Origin: Hymenobacter sp. DG25A
GTDB lineage: Bacteria > Bacteroidota > Bacteroidia > Cytophagales > Hymenobacteraceae
Assembly: GCF_001280305.1 (NCBI RefSeq)
Contig: NZ_CP012623.1
Location: 3,286,001 to 3,350,000 of the forward strand
DNA length: 64,000 nucleotides
Direction: 5' to 3'
The notes under the pieces were generated by a model. It was not told the origin of the DNA and made no database searches. It saw only the letters and a program-made list of their open reading frames with translations. How positions within the stretch are numbered: position 1 is the stretch's first letter; each line of letters opens with the position of its first letter. Positions 51,606 through 59,681 of this stretch are shown one piece after another. The position numbers and the translations under genes were made by a program.

Positions 51606-52799
51606 ATGCAAGTTTCCGTAGCCAGCCGCCTTCACCACACGCAGGAGTACTACTTCTCTCAGAAGCTGCGCGAAATTGAGAGGCTGAATAAGGCCGGCGC
51701 GCCGGTGATTAACCTGGGTATTGGCAGCCCGGATATGCCGCCGCATCCCCTCGTTATTGCGGCCCTTACTACCGCGGCCCAGCTGCCCAACACCCACGCC
51801 TATCAGAATTATAAAGGCGTGCCGGCCCTGCGCCAGGCCATGGCCGACTGGTACCAGCGGTTTTACGGCGTGGCGCTGAACCCGGAGGCGGAAGTGCTGC
51901 CGCTGTTGGGCTCCAAGGAAGGCATCATCCACATCAGCATGACGTTTCTGGAAGCCGGGGACGAAGTACTGATTCCGAACCCTGGCTACCCGGCCTACCG
52001 CGCCGCCGCCCAGCTCAGCGGCGCCACCCCCGTAGACTACGACCTGACCGCCGCCAACCACTGGCTGCCCGACCTGGAGGCGCTGGCCCACCAGGACCTG
52101 AGCCGCGTGAAGCTGATGTGGGTGAATTACCCGCACATGCCCACCGGCACCCCACCCGATGCCGCCTTTTTTGCCCGTCTGGTGGCTTTTGCCACGGCAC
52201 ACAATATTCTGCTGGTGCACGACAACCCCTACAGCTTCATTCTCAACCAGGAGCCGCCGCAAAGTTTGCTGGCCGTGCCGGGGGCGCGGGAAGTGGTGCT
52301 GGAGCTGAACTCCCTGAGTAAGTCGCACAACATGGCGGGCTGGCGCGTGGGCATGCTCCTGGGCCGCGCCGATTTGCTGCAGGAAGTGCTGCGCTTCAAG
52401 AGTAACCTCGATTCGGGTATGTTTCTGCCGGTGCAGCTGGCGGCCATCGAAGCCCTGCAGCTGGATGAAAGCTGGTACGCGGAGCTGAACGCCCATTATG
52501 CCGCCCGCCGGGAGCTGGTGTTTGAGCTGCTGGAAACCATTGGCTGCAGCTTTGCCCGCCAGCAGGTGGGCTTGTTTGTATGGTCGGCCATTCCGGCCGG
52601 GTATGCGGATGGCTTCGCCCTGAGCGACGAGTTGCTACACACGGCGCGGGTCTTCCTCACGCCCGGCGGCATTTTCGGTACCAATGGCAACGGCTTTATT
52701 CGGGTGAGTTTGTGCCAGCCCACGGCGGTGCTGCAGGCTGCTCTAGGGCGCATTCGCGCGGCCCGGGTTCAACCCTCTTTTACTACTTCAGCCTCATGA
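51606..52799 (+). CDS. Class I/II PLP-dependent aminotransferase (aromatic pathway)
   Basis: 397 residues of the fold type I aminotransferases. INLGIGSPDMPPHP, NTHAYQNYKGVPALRQAMADWY and LLGSKEGIIHISMTFLEAGDEVLIPNPGYP mark the N-terminal domain; SLSKSHNMAGWRVGML (about 237-252) holds the PLP-binding Lys; FLTPGGIFGTNGNGFIRVSLC closes the domain. It most resembles LL-diaminopimelate or aspartate aminotransferase-like enzymes. Its place between pheA and tyrA suggests it transaminates phenylpyruvate and 4-hydroxyphenylpyruvate (inference). Its TGA overlaps the tyrA ATG as ATGA. Confidence 0.92.
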   Translation: MQVSVASRLHHTQEYYFSQKLREIERLNKAGAPVINLGIGSPDMPPHPLVIAALTTAAQLPNTHAYQNYKGVPALRQAMADWYQRFYGVALNPEAEVLPLLGSKEGIIHISMTFLEAGDEVLIPNPGYPAYRAAAQLSGATPVDYDLTAANHWLPDLEALAHQDLSRVKLMWVNYPHMPTGTPPDAAFFARLVAFATAHNILLVHDNPYSFILNQEPPQSLLAVPGAREVVLELNSLSKSHNMAGWRVGMLLGRADLLQEVLRFKSNLDSGMFLPVQLAAIEALQLDESWYAELNAHYAARRELVFELLETIGCSFARQQVGLFVWSAIPAGYADGFALSDELLHTARVFLTPGGIFGTNGNGFIRVSLCQPTAVLQAALGRIRAARVQPSFTTSAS

Positions 52800-53641
52800 A
52801 AACTGTAACTATCATCGGTGTCGGGCTCATTGGCGGCTCACTGGCCATCAGCCTCCGGCAGAAAGGATTAGCCAGCCACATTATTGGGGTAGACCACAGC
52901 CCCGAAAACCTGCTGCAGGCCCGGCAGCTACAGCTGATTGACGAAGGCACCCCGGACCTGATCAGCGCCGTGCGCCGGGCCGACCTGGTGGTAGTGGCCG
53001 TGCCCATGGATGCCATGCTCACGGTGCTGCCCCAGGTTTTGGATGCGGTGAAAAACCAGGTAGTTATCGACGTGGGCTCTACCAAATCCATGCTGCTGAC
53101 CGCTGTGGCCGGGCATCCCAAGCGGGGCCGTTTCGTGGCCGTGCACCCCATGGCCGGCACCGAATACTCCGGCCCGGAAGCCGCCGTGCCGGAACTGTTC
53201 ACCGACAAAACCTTGGTTATCTGCGACGCCGAACAGAGTGATGCTGATGCCGTGGCGCAGGTGCAAAGCCTCTTCGAACAGCTGCAGATGAACATTGAGT
53301 ACCTCGATGCGGCTGCTCATGATTTGCATACGGCGTACGTGTCACACATTTCCCATATCACGTCTTTCGCACTGGCCCTCACCGTATTAGAAAAGGAAAA
53401 GGAAGAGCAGCAGATTTTTGCCCTGGCCAGCGGGGGCTTCGCCTCCACCGTGCGCCTGGCCAAAAGCTCCCCCGATATGTGGGTGCCCATCTTCCGCCAG
53501 AACCGCGTGAACGTGCTGGATGTACTCGATGAGCACATTCACCAGCTGCAGCACCTGCGCCAGCTCATTGCCCAGGAAGACTACGCCGCCGTGTACCAGC
53601 AGATCCAGCAAGCCAACCTCATTAAGAAAATTCTGAAGTAA
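52796..53641 (+). CDS. tyrA: Prephenate dehydrogenase
   Basis: 281 residues making 4-hydroxyphenylpyruvate from prephenate for Tyr synthesis. The NAD(P)-binding motif GVGLIGGSLA (8-17), a second strand IIGVDHS, the active-site segment AVHPMAGTEYSG, and the C-terminal helical dimerisation domain (HDLHTAYVSHISHITSFALA) are all recognisable. The ATG overlaps the stop of the aminotransferase by 4 bp (ATGA), implying coupled translation. There is no ACT domain, so feedback control may lie elsewhere. Confidence 0.94.
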   Translation: MKTVTIIGVGLIGGSLAISLRQKGLASHIIGVDHSPENLLQARQLQLIDEGTPDLISAVRRADLVVVAVPMDAMLTVLPQVLDAVKNQVVIDVGSTKSMLLTAVAGHPKRGRFVAVHPMAGTEYSGPEAAVPELFTDKTLVICDAEQSDADAVAQVQSLFEQLQMNIEYLDAAAHDLHTAYVSHISHITSFALALTVLEKEKEEQQIFALASGGFASTVRLAKSSPDMWVPIFRQNRVNVLDVLDEHIHQLQHLRQLIAQEDYAAVYQQIQQANLIKKILK

Positions 53642-53657
53642 CGCTCACTGTAAGAAC

Positions 53658-53755
53658 GTCATGTCGAGCGCAGTCGAGACATCTCGCTAGTGTGGTAAAC
53701 CTAATTACTACTACTACATCAGCACGCGAGATGTCTCGACTCCGCTCGACATGAC
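53658..53755. repeat. Family A palindromic repeat, copy A3
   Basis: 98 bp, ends GTCATGTCGAGC and GCTCGACATGAC, inner arms GAGACATCTCGC and GCGAGATGTCTC. Its centre matches A1 in reverse orientation (CTAGTGTGGTAAA here, TTTACCACACTAG in A1), so both orientations occur. It begins 17 bp past the tyrA stop, inside the operon. Confidence 0.92.
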
Positions 53756-53804
53756 CGGTACAAGGCATCATTTTTCTACAAAACTCAAAAACCAGCCATA
53801 CATC

Positions 53805-54878
53805 ATGCAATCTGCCCTTTTCAACCGCCAGCCAGACGATAAGCCTTACCTGATTTCCGGACCCTGCTCCGCCGAAACCGAAGAGCAGGTGCTGGATACC
53901 TGCCAGCGCCTGGCCGCCACCGGCAAGGTGCAGGCCCTGCGCGCCGGCATCTGGAAGCCCCGCACCAAGCCCGGCGGCTTTGAGGGCGTGGGCACCAAGG
54001 GCCTGCCCTGGCTCAAGAAAGCCAGTGAGCTGACGGGCCTGCCGATAGCCGTAGAAGTAGCCACCGCCAAGCACGTGGAAGACTGCTTGGCCTTTGGGGT
54101 AGATATTTTGTGGGTGGGCGCCCGCACCACCGGCAACCCGTTTTCGGTGCAGGAAATTGCCAACGTGCTGCGCGGCGTGCAGGTACCGGTGCTGGTGAAA
54201 AACCCCATTCACCCGGAGCTGGAGCTGTGGGTGGGCGCCGTGGAGCGCCTGCAAAAGGCCGGGCTGGAAAAAGTGGGCCTCATTCACCGGGGCTTCAGCA
54301 GCTACGGCAACACCGACTACCGCAACGCGCCCATGTGGCACCTGCCCATCGAGATGAAGCGCCGCCAACCGGAAATGCCGCTGCTCTGCGACCCCAGCCA
54401 CATCTGCGGCCGCCGCGATACGCTCTTCGCCGTGGCCCAGCAGGCCCTCAACCTGGGCTTCGATGGCAACATGATTGAGAGCCATCAGAACCCCGACGCG
54501 GCCTGGAGCGACGCCAAGCAGCAAATCACGCCCGAAGTACTGAAGGACCTGATTCAGGATTTGGTGTGGCGCCACGAAACCACCAACCAGCGCGAGTTCC
54601 TGACGGCCCTGGCCAGCCTGCGCGAGCAAATCAACCAGCTCGATGCCGAAATTATCCAGCTGCTGGGTCGCCGCATGGGCGTGGCCGAAAAAATAGGCGA
54701 GTACAAGAAGGAAAACGACATCACCATCCTGCAGACCAGCCGCTGGAACGAAGTGCTGGAGCGCGCCCAGCGCCAGGGCACGTCTGTGGGACTCACCCCG
54801 GAGTTTGTAGAGCAGTATTTCGCCGCCGTGCACCTGGAGTCCATCAACCGGCAGAACGCCATAATGAACCGGGAGTAA
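53805..54878 (+). CDS. Bifunctional DAHP synthase / chorismate mutase
   Basis: 357 residues from the ATG at 53805. The first part (about 1-255) is a DAHP synthase of the KDO8P-synthase-like (type I-beta) group: YLISGPCSAETEEQV, ALRAGIWKPRTKPGGFEGVG, and VEVATAKHVE, with the Cys and His metal ligands (GPCS; LCDPSHICG). The C-terminal part (about 262-345, REQINQLDAEIIQLLGRRMGVAEKIGEYKKENDITILQ) is an AroQ-type chorismate mutase. It thus catalyses both the entry step and the branch step to prephenate. The gene follows tyrA by 163 bp with repeat A3 between them. A longer start at 53751 is unlikely because it begins inside the repeat. Confidence 0.94.
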   Translation: MQSALFNRQPDDKPYLISGPCSAETEEQVLDTCQRLAATGKVQALRAGIWKPRTKPGGFEGVGTKGLPWLKKASELTGLPIAVEVATAKHVEDCLAFGVDILWVGARTTGNPFSVQEIANVLRGVQVPVLVKNPIHPELELWVGAVERLQKAGLEKVGLIHRGFSSYGNTDYRNAPMWHLPIEMKRRQPEMPLLCDPSHICGRRDTLFAVAQQALNLGFDGNMIESHQNPDAAWSDAKQQITPEVLKDLIQDLVWRHETTNQREFLTALASLREQINQLDAEIIQLLGRRMGVAEKIGEYKKENDITILQTSRWNEVLERAQRQGTSVGLTPEFVEQYFAAVHLESINRQNAIMNRE

Positions 54879-54913
54879 AGAGCTTCTCTTATCCTAAATC
54901 ACTCACAGTTCTT

Positions 54914-55017
54914 CTGTCATCCTGAGCCCCGCGAAGGATCTTATCATGGCTAAACGACAAGCGTCACAACGACTCGTTCTTACCTGATAAGGTCCTTCGC
55001 CAAGCTCAGGATGACAG
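54914..55017. repeat. Family C palindromic repeat, copy C3
   Basis: Ends CTGTCATCCTGAG and CTCAGGATGACAG. The centre has GCGTCACAACGACTCG, and the right part TCTTACCTGATAAGGTCCTT is identical to C2. It begins 35 bp after the stop of the operon's last gene, where a terminator would be expected. Confidence 0.92.
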
Positions 55018-55116
55018 CTGTTTTTGAAGGAGTTGGAAGAAGAGATTTGTAGGAGTAGACAGCTGCCGTTTTCATCCCTTGCTTGTCGGTGATGGGGATT
55101 TGCCGTACTTGGGCCC

Positions 55117-56523
55117 ATGCTCTTTTATACTGTTATGAAACCGCTGGTGCAGGTAGCACTGCGCGTGTTTTTTCGTAAGCTCGAAGTTCGTAATCCACAG
55201 CGGCTGCAAATGCCGGGGCCGCTGCTGATTACCGGCAACCACCCCAACACGCTGATGGATCCTTTGGTGGTGGCCGTAAACCGCCGGGAGCCCATTGCCT
55301 TTCTGGCCAAGAGCACCTTCTTTCAAAACCCCATCCTGCGCCGCATTATGGAGTCCGGCAACTCGATTCCCATTTACCGCCGGCAGGATGCCGAAACCGG
55401 GGAAGGCGGCGCCAGTCTGGAGGAAATAGCGGCCCGCAACGAGGCCTCCTTTGGCCGCTGCTTTGATTATTTGGGCCAGGGCGGCACAGTGATGATTTTT
55501 CCGGAGGGCACCAGCGTATCAGAGCGTAAGCTGCGGCCATTGAAAACCGGCGCGGCGCGCATTGCCCTGGGTACGGAAGCCCGCTATAATTTTCAGCTGG
55601 GGCTGCACGTGCTACCGCTGGGTATTAATTATTTCGATCCGACCCGGTTTCGCTCCGATGTCTTTATCAATGTGGCCCCGCCTATCCGGGTAGCCGATTA
55701 TGCCGCGGCCTACCAGCAGGACCCCGAAGCAGCGGCCGATTTGCTGACCGAGGAAATCCGCCGCCGCATGGAAGTGCGCCTCGTGATTACCCGCGACGCC
55801 GCCGAGGACGAGCTGGCCCGGCAGGTAGAGCGCACCTTCGGCGACCATCTCAACCCCGATGACGACCCCACCACGCTCTACGACAACTTCCAGCTGAGCC
55901 GCACGCTGCAGCAGGCCATTCTCTACTTCGAGCAGCACGCCCCCGCCCACCTCACGGAAGTGCGCCGGCAGCTGACCACGTATCTGGCCCAACTACATAA
56001 ATTCCGGCTCACCGATGAAGCGCTGGAAGCTGGTCAGCAGAAAACCGGCACCCGCTTTTCCCGCGCCGTTAGCACTGCCTCGCGCCTTATTCTGGGGCTG
56101 CCGCTGTATGTGTACGGCGTTATCAACAACTACATTCCCTACATTATACCTTCCCTGATTGCCCGCAAAGCCACGACAGACATTGCCTTTCTGGCGCCCA
56201 TTATGCTGGTCACGGGCATGCTTACCTTCAGCCTGGGGTATGTGGCCCAAACGGCGCTGGTGCACCATTTCACGCAGGACTGGCGCTGGACCACCCTCTA
56301 CGCTCTGAGCCTGGCCCCGGCGGGCTTTTTTGCCCTCAACTACTGGGGCAACCTGGAAGGCCGGCTGCGGCGCTTGCGTACCCTGCAGCTTTTCCGGCAG
56401 CAGCGGCCTGCCATGGAAGCGCTACTACAGCAGCGCACCCTTATTCTACAGCTGCTGAACGAAGCCCGGGTGGCCTATCTGGCCGCCAAAGCCGGCAAGA
56501 AAGGCGAGGCGGCTATCGACTGA
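55117..56523 (+). CDS. PlsC-like acyltransferase with C-terminal membrane helices
   Basis: 468 residues. The acyltransferase motif NHPNTLMDPL (41-50) has the catalytic H-x4-D pair, H42 and D47; FPEGTSVSERKL (about 128) and the following GAARIALG match further PlsC blocks. Residues about 320-410 contain three or four hydrophobic helices, so the protein is longer than a plain 1-acylglycerol-3-phosphate acyltransferase. It probably makes phosphatidic acid or a related lipid. The start could also be the Met at 55135. Its last 11 bp overlap the convergent gene behind it. Confidence 0.88.
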   Translation: MLFYTVMKPLVQVALRVFFRKLEVRNPQRLQMPGPLLITGNHPNTLMDPLVVAVNRREPIAFLAKSTFFQNPILRRIMESGNSIPIYRRQDAETGEGGASLEEIAARNEASFGRCFDYLGQGGTVMIFPEGTSVSERKLRPLKTGAARIALGTEARYNFQLGLHVLPLGINYFDPTRFRSDVFINVAPPIRVADYAAAYQQDPEAAADLLTEEIRRRMEVRLVITRDAAEDELARQVERTFGDHLNPDDDPTTLYDNFQLSRTLQQAILYFEQHAPAHLTEVRRQLTTYLAQLHKFRLTDEALEAGQQKTGTRFSRAVSTASRLILGLPLYVYGVINNYIPYIIPSLIARKATTDIAFLAPIMLVTGMLTFSLGYVAQTALVHHFTQDWRWTTLYALSLAPAGFFALNYWGNLEGRLRRLRTLQLFRQQRPAMEALLQQRTLILQLLNEARVAYLAAKAGKKGEAAID

Positions 56524-57109
56524 TTTTGGCGCCCAGCCCCAACGTCAGGATTTCCGCCGGGCTTAGTGTCTTGTTGGACAGCATGCTCACCAGATACAGG
56601 TCATTGGTGCTGAGCTCAGCATAGGCGCTGGTGCGCCGGAAGCCCTGCGCTGCCGGGGCCACATACGTAAGGCGCGGCCCCAAAAAGGCCCCCACCCGCA
56701 CCGCCGAGGACCACCAGTAATACCCCCTGGTGGGGTAGCGGCCGGTAGACTGGCTGGTAAGAAAAAAGCGCCGGCCCAGCGTGTAGTTCACCATGCCGCC
56801 TACCGTAACAGGACTTACCTGCAGGTGCTGCCCCAGCTTAGGAGAGAAGGGGATATAAGTGGTTTTGAGGGTGATAATACCCAGCGCCCGCCCCCCGGCC
56901 ACCCGCCGCGGTACATAACCTACCAGTACCTCGGGCTCCAGCCGCTGCCGGGCCAGCCGGTAGCCGCCGCCTACCGCCACTGTGCCAATGCCACCGCCTA
57001 CCTGCACCGTCAGAAAAAATGGGCCTGCGCCGGGCATAGGCTTCTGGGCCTGGGCCAGCAGGGGAAACAGGGCGGCCACCAGGGCCCCGGCTTTAGCGCA
57101 CCTTAGCAT
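56513..57109 (-). CDS. Small envelope (outer-membrane-like) protein, cassette copy 1
   Basis: 198 residues with a signal peptide (cleavage near LLAQAQ, about 22) and a beta-rich body with alternating aromatic and small residues: VQVGGGIGTVAVGGGYRLARQRLEPEVLVGYVPRR..., then SPAEILTLGLGAKISR at the end. It is clearly homologous to the product of 58022-58636 (shared [41 protein letters not shown] and ILTL-IGLK ends). It overlaps the upstream metallophosphoesterase gene by 17 bp, so they are coexpressed. I do not recognise the family. Confidence 0.8.
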   Translation of the reverse strand: MLRCAKAGALVAALFPLLAQAQKPMPGAGPFFLTVQVGGGIGTVAVGGGYRLARQRLEPEVLVGYVPRRVAGGRALGIITLKTTYIPFSPKLGQHLQVSPVTVGGMVNYTLGRRFFLTSQSTGRYPTRGYYWWSSAVRVGAFLGPRLTYVAPAAQGFRRTSAYAELSTNDLYLVSMLSNKTLSPAEILTLGLGAKISR

Positions 57110-57935
57110 AGCTGACGGTTTCCAGGCGGAAGTAGCGCTGCCCCCACAGCGTCAGAATATGGTAGCGCCGCTTCCGCAGGTTATAAGCCGTAAGGTAGGT
57201 AAGCCCATCGTGAAAGGGCTGCCCGGCCGTGAAACGGTGAATGTGCGCGCCTAGGTGCAGGGTTACTTTAGGATGGCGGCCCAGCAGCTGCGTGTAGGGT
57301 TGCACCAGTTTGGGGTCGAAGTCAGCATCGTTGGGGGGGACGTGGCAGAGGATGACGGTTCGGGCAATGCCGGCGGTATCGGCCAGCTGCTGCTCCAGCC
57401 AGTCAAGGTCGGGCACGCGGCCGTTAAAGCCGTACTCGCGGCCATTGGTATCCAGGCAGATAAAGCGCGTGCCCTGGTACACAAAGGAGTAGTTCAGGGG
57501 GCCAAAGTGCGCCTGGTAGGCGGCGCGGCCGTTGCCCAGCTCATCATGGTTGCCGATGACAGTGAGGTAGGGCACGCGCAGCTTTTGCAGGCGGCGGTGC
57601 ACCCAGTGCATTTCGCGCCCCAGCCCGAAATCAGAAATATCCCCGGCAATAGTCACAAAATCGATGCGCGGCTGCTGGTTTACGCTGGCCACGAAGTCCG
57701 CCGTTTCATCATAAAACCGCTGGGTGTCGCCTACCAAGACAAAGCGTACCGTGTCGCCGTGGTGGGTAGGGGGCTGCGCGGCCAGCCGGGCTAAGTTGCG
57801 GCTGGTCTGGTGCTGCTCGGCGGCCGGTGCGTAGGCCTGGTTGGGGCTGGATTCCAGCAGGCTGCACCCCATCAGCCAGCTGCCCGCCATCAACGCTCCA
57901 CCCACACGTCTTATATGTTGACTGCTGCTGCGCAT
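57093..57935 (-). CDS. Calcineurin-like metallophosphoesterase lipoprotein, cassette copy 1
   Basis: 280 residues. The N-terminus has a hydrophobic segment with a probable lipobox (SWLMGC, Cys24). The phosphoesterase core shows the family metal-binding blocks in order: VLVGDTQRF (D-x-H position is D-x-Q here), [17 protein letters not shown], and ILCHVPP with a final LGAHIHRF. The first block normally reads D-x-H; the His is replaced by Gln. Downstream it overlaps the small envelope protein. The substrate is unknown; phosphodiester hydrolysis in the periplasm or at the surface is likely. Confidence 0.88.
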   Translation of the reverse strand: MRSSSQHIRRVGGALMAGSWLMGCSLLESSPNQAYAPAAEQHQTSRNLARLAAQPPTHHGDTVRFVLVGDTQRFYDETADFVASVNQQPRIDFVTIAGDISDFGLGREMHWVHRRLQKLRVPYLTVIGNHDELGNGRAAYQAHFGPLNYSFVYQGTRFICLDTNGREYGFNGRVPDLDWLEQQLADTAGIARTVILCHVPPNDADFDPKLVQPYTQLLGRHPKVTLHLGAHIHRFTAGQPFHDGLTYLTAYNLRKRRYHILTLWGQRYFRLETVSYAKVR

Positions 57936-58021
57936 AGCTTTAGCCCGGTATGTTGCCGGCGCGGGATAAAAGCCGACAAAACTCCTGAAATCACTGCCGG
58001 TTTGCCGGGTTGTTCGGCTTG

Positions 58022-58636
58022 TTATAGATTCATTTTCAGACCGATAGCCAACGTCAGAAGCTGGGACGGTCGCAGGCTATGGCGGTTGGTGAGGTAGCTG
58101 TGCAGGTATAAGTCATTCGAGCCCACCTCATAATAAAAAGCTAGGGAGCGGCTATGGTCGGGTGAGGTGGGCCAGGCCGTATAGGCAATGCTGCTGCCCA
58201 GCAACGGGCCGTAGCGCAGCGTGCGCGAAAACCAGTAGTAGTCATCGGGGTACTGGTTGGGCTCGCCGGGGTTTTGCAGCCCGTGGGTGTAGCTGCCATA
58301 GGCGCCCACCGTCAGGGGCGTCAGCTGCCAGTCCGCCCCCAGCGGCAGGCGTACCGGCGAGTAAGACGCTTTCAGCGTGACAATAGTGAGCTCAGTGCCG
58401 GCGTGTTGTTTCGGTACGTAGCCCACCAAAATATCCGTGCTCAGCCGCTGGCGCCAGTAGCTGTAGCCGGCGCCCACGGCCACCATGCCAATGCCGCCCC
58501 CGGTTTGCAGCATCAAATGGCGCGGGTGATACCAGTGCTTGGCCGCAGGCGCGGCTGCCGAATCGGGGGGCAGGGGCGGGGTGGCCAAGGCGGTCAGCGG
58601 CAAGGCCAGCAGCAAAAACAGGAACAGCATCCGCAT
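58022..58636 (-). CDS. Small envelope (outer-membrane-like) protein, cassette copy 2
   Basis: From the ATG at 58636, 204 residues with a signal peptide of about 20 residues ([17 protein letters not shown]) and the same beta-rich body as the product at 56513-57109: [31 protein letters not shown], ..[34 protein letters not shown]. The start codon shares its A with the stop codon of the upstream phosphoesterase (TGATG), giving coupled translation. An Ala/Pro-rich stretch (about 20-35) differs from copy 1. Confidence 0.8.
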
Positions 58637-59463
58637 CAGAAAGCAATGGTTTGGAGGCGGAACTGCTTCTGGCCCCACACCGTGAGCACTACATACTGGC
58701 GTTTCTCAAAGGCAAAGGAGTTGATATAGGTCACGCCATCATCAAAGGGCTGGCCGATGTGAAAATCGTGGCGGTGGCCGTTCAGCTCAAATACCAGCCG
58801 CGGGGCATTGCGCAGCGCGGCGGTGTAAGCCGGGCGCAGGGCCGGGTCAAAGTCGGGGTCTTCCGGGGGCACGTGCGACATCACCACCTGGCGCTGTACG
58901 CCCACGGTATCGGCCAGCTGCTGCTCCACCCAAGGCACGTCCGGAATGCGGCCGTTGAAGTTGTACTCGCGCCCGTTGGTATCCGTCATGATAAAGCGGG
59001 TGCCGGCGTAGGTAAACGTGTAGTTCAGGGGCCCGAATATTTCCTGATACGCGGCGCGGCCGTTGGCTACCTGGTCGTGGTTGCCGATGACGGTGAGGTA
59101 GGGCACACTTAGCTTACTCAGCTTTTCATTTACCCAGCGCATTTCGCGGTTCAGGCCGAAATCAGAAATATCCCCGGCCACTACCACAAAGGAAATGCCC
59201 TGCTGTTGGTTTACGCTTTGTACAAAAGCATCGGCCTGCTCATAAAACCGCTGGGAGTCGCCGGTGAATACAAACCGCAGCGTGTCGCCGGGCGGCAGGG
59301 TCTGCTGCTCCAGGCGGGCCAGATTTTTGCGCGTGAGGTGGCTTTCTTCGGCCGGAGCCCGGTGGTCGTTGGGACTGAACTCCACCCACTCGCAGCCGGC
59401 CAGAGAAAGGAGCAGGGTACCCAGAAGAAATCGAATAGAAAAAGAAGAGAAGAAAGATGTCAT
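58636..59463 (-). CDS. Calcineurin-like metallophosphoesterase lipoprotein, cassette copy 2
   Basis: 275 residues, a close paralogue of the product at 57093-57935. It has a signal peptide with a probable lipobox (SLAGC, Cys24), then [29 protein letters not shown] and VMSHVPPED with the final ELNGHRHDF. As in copy 1, the first metal motif reads D-x-Q instead of D-x-H. It is the first gene of the second cassette, starting 219 bp before radA on the opposite strand. Confidence 0.88.
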
Positions 59464-59681
59464 AACTGCGCCTCAAGAGCCAAAACACAAGCGCTACCCG
59501 CCCCCGCTGATAACCAGCCCCGGACTTATACGAACAACTGCCGGGGTGGGTAGTTTGCCGGCCCGGTTAATTGTGGAAAGTGCTTTGGCCGCGGCTTTCG
59601 GTGCTGCGGTTAAAAGGTGTTTCTTGCCAAACTTTTTTGCGCCGCCGCGCATTCTTCTTATTTCCCCCTGAGCTTACCCGA

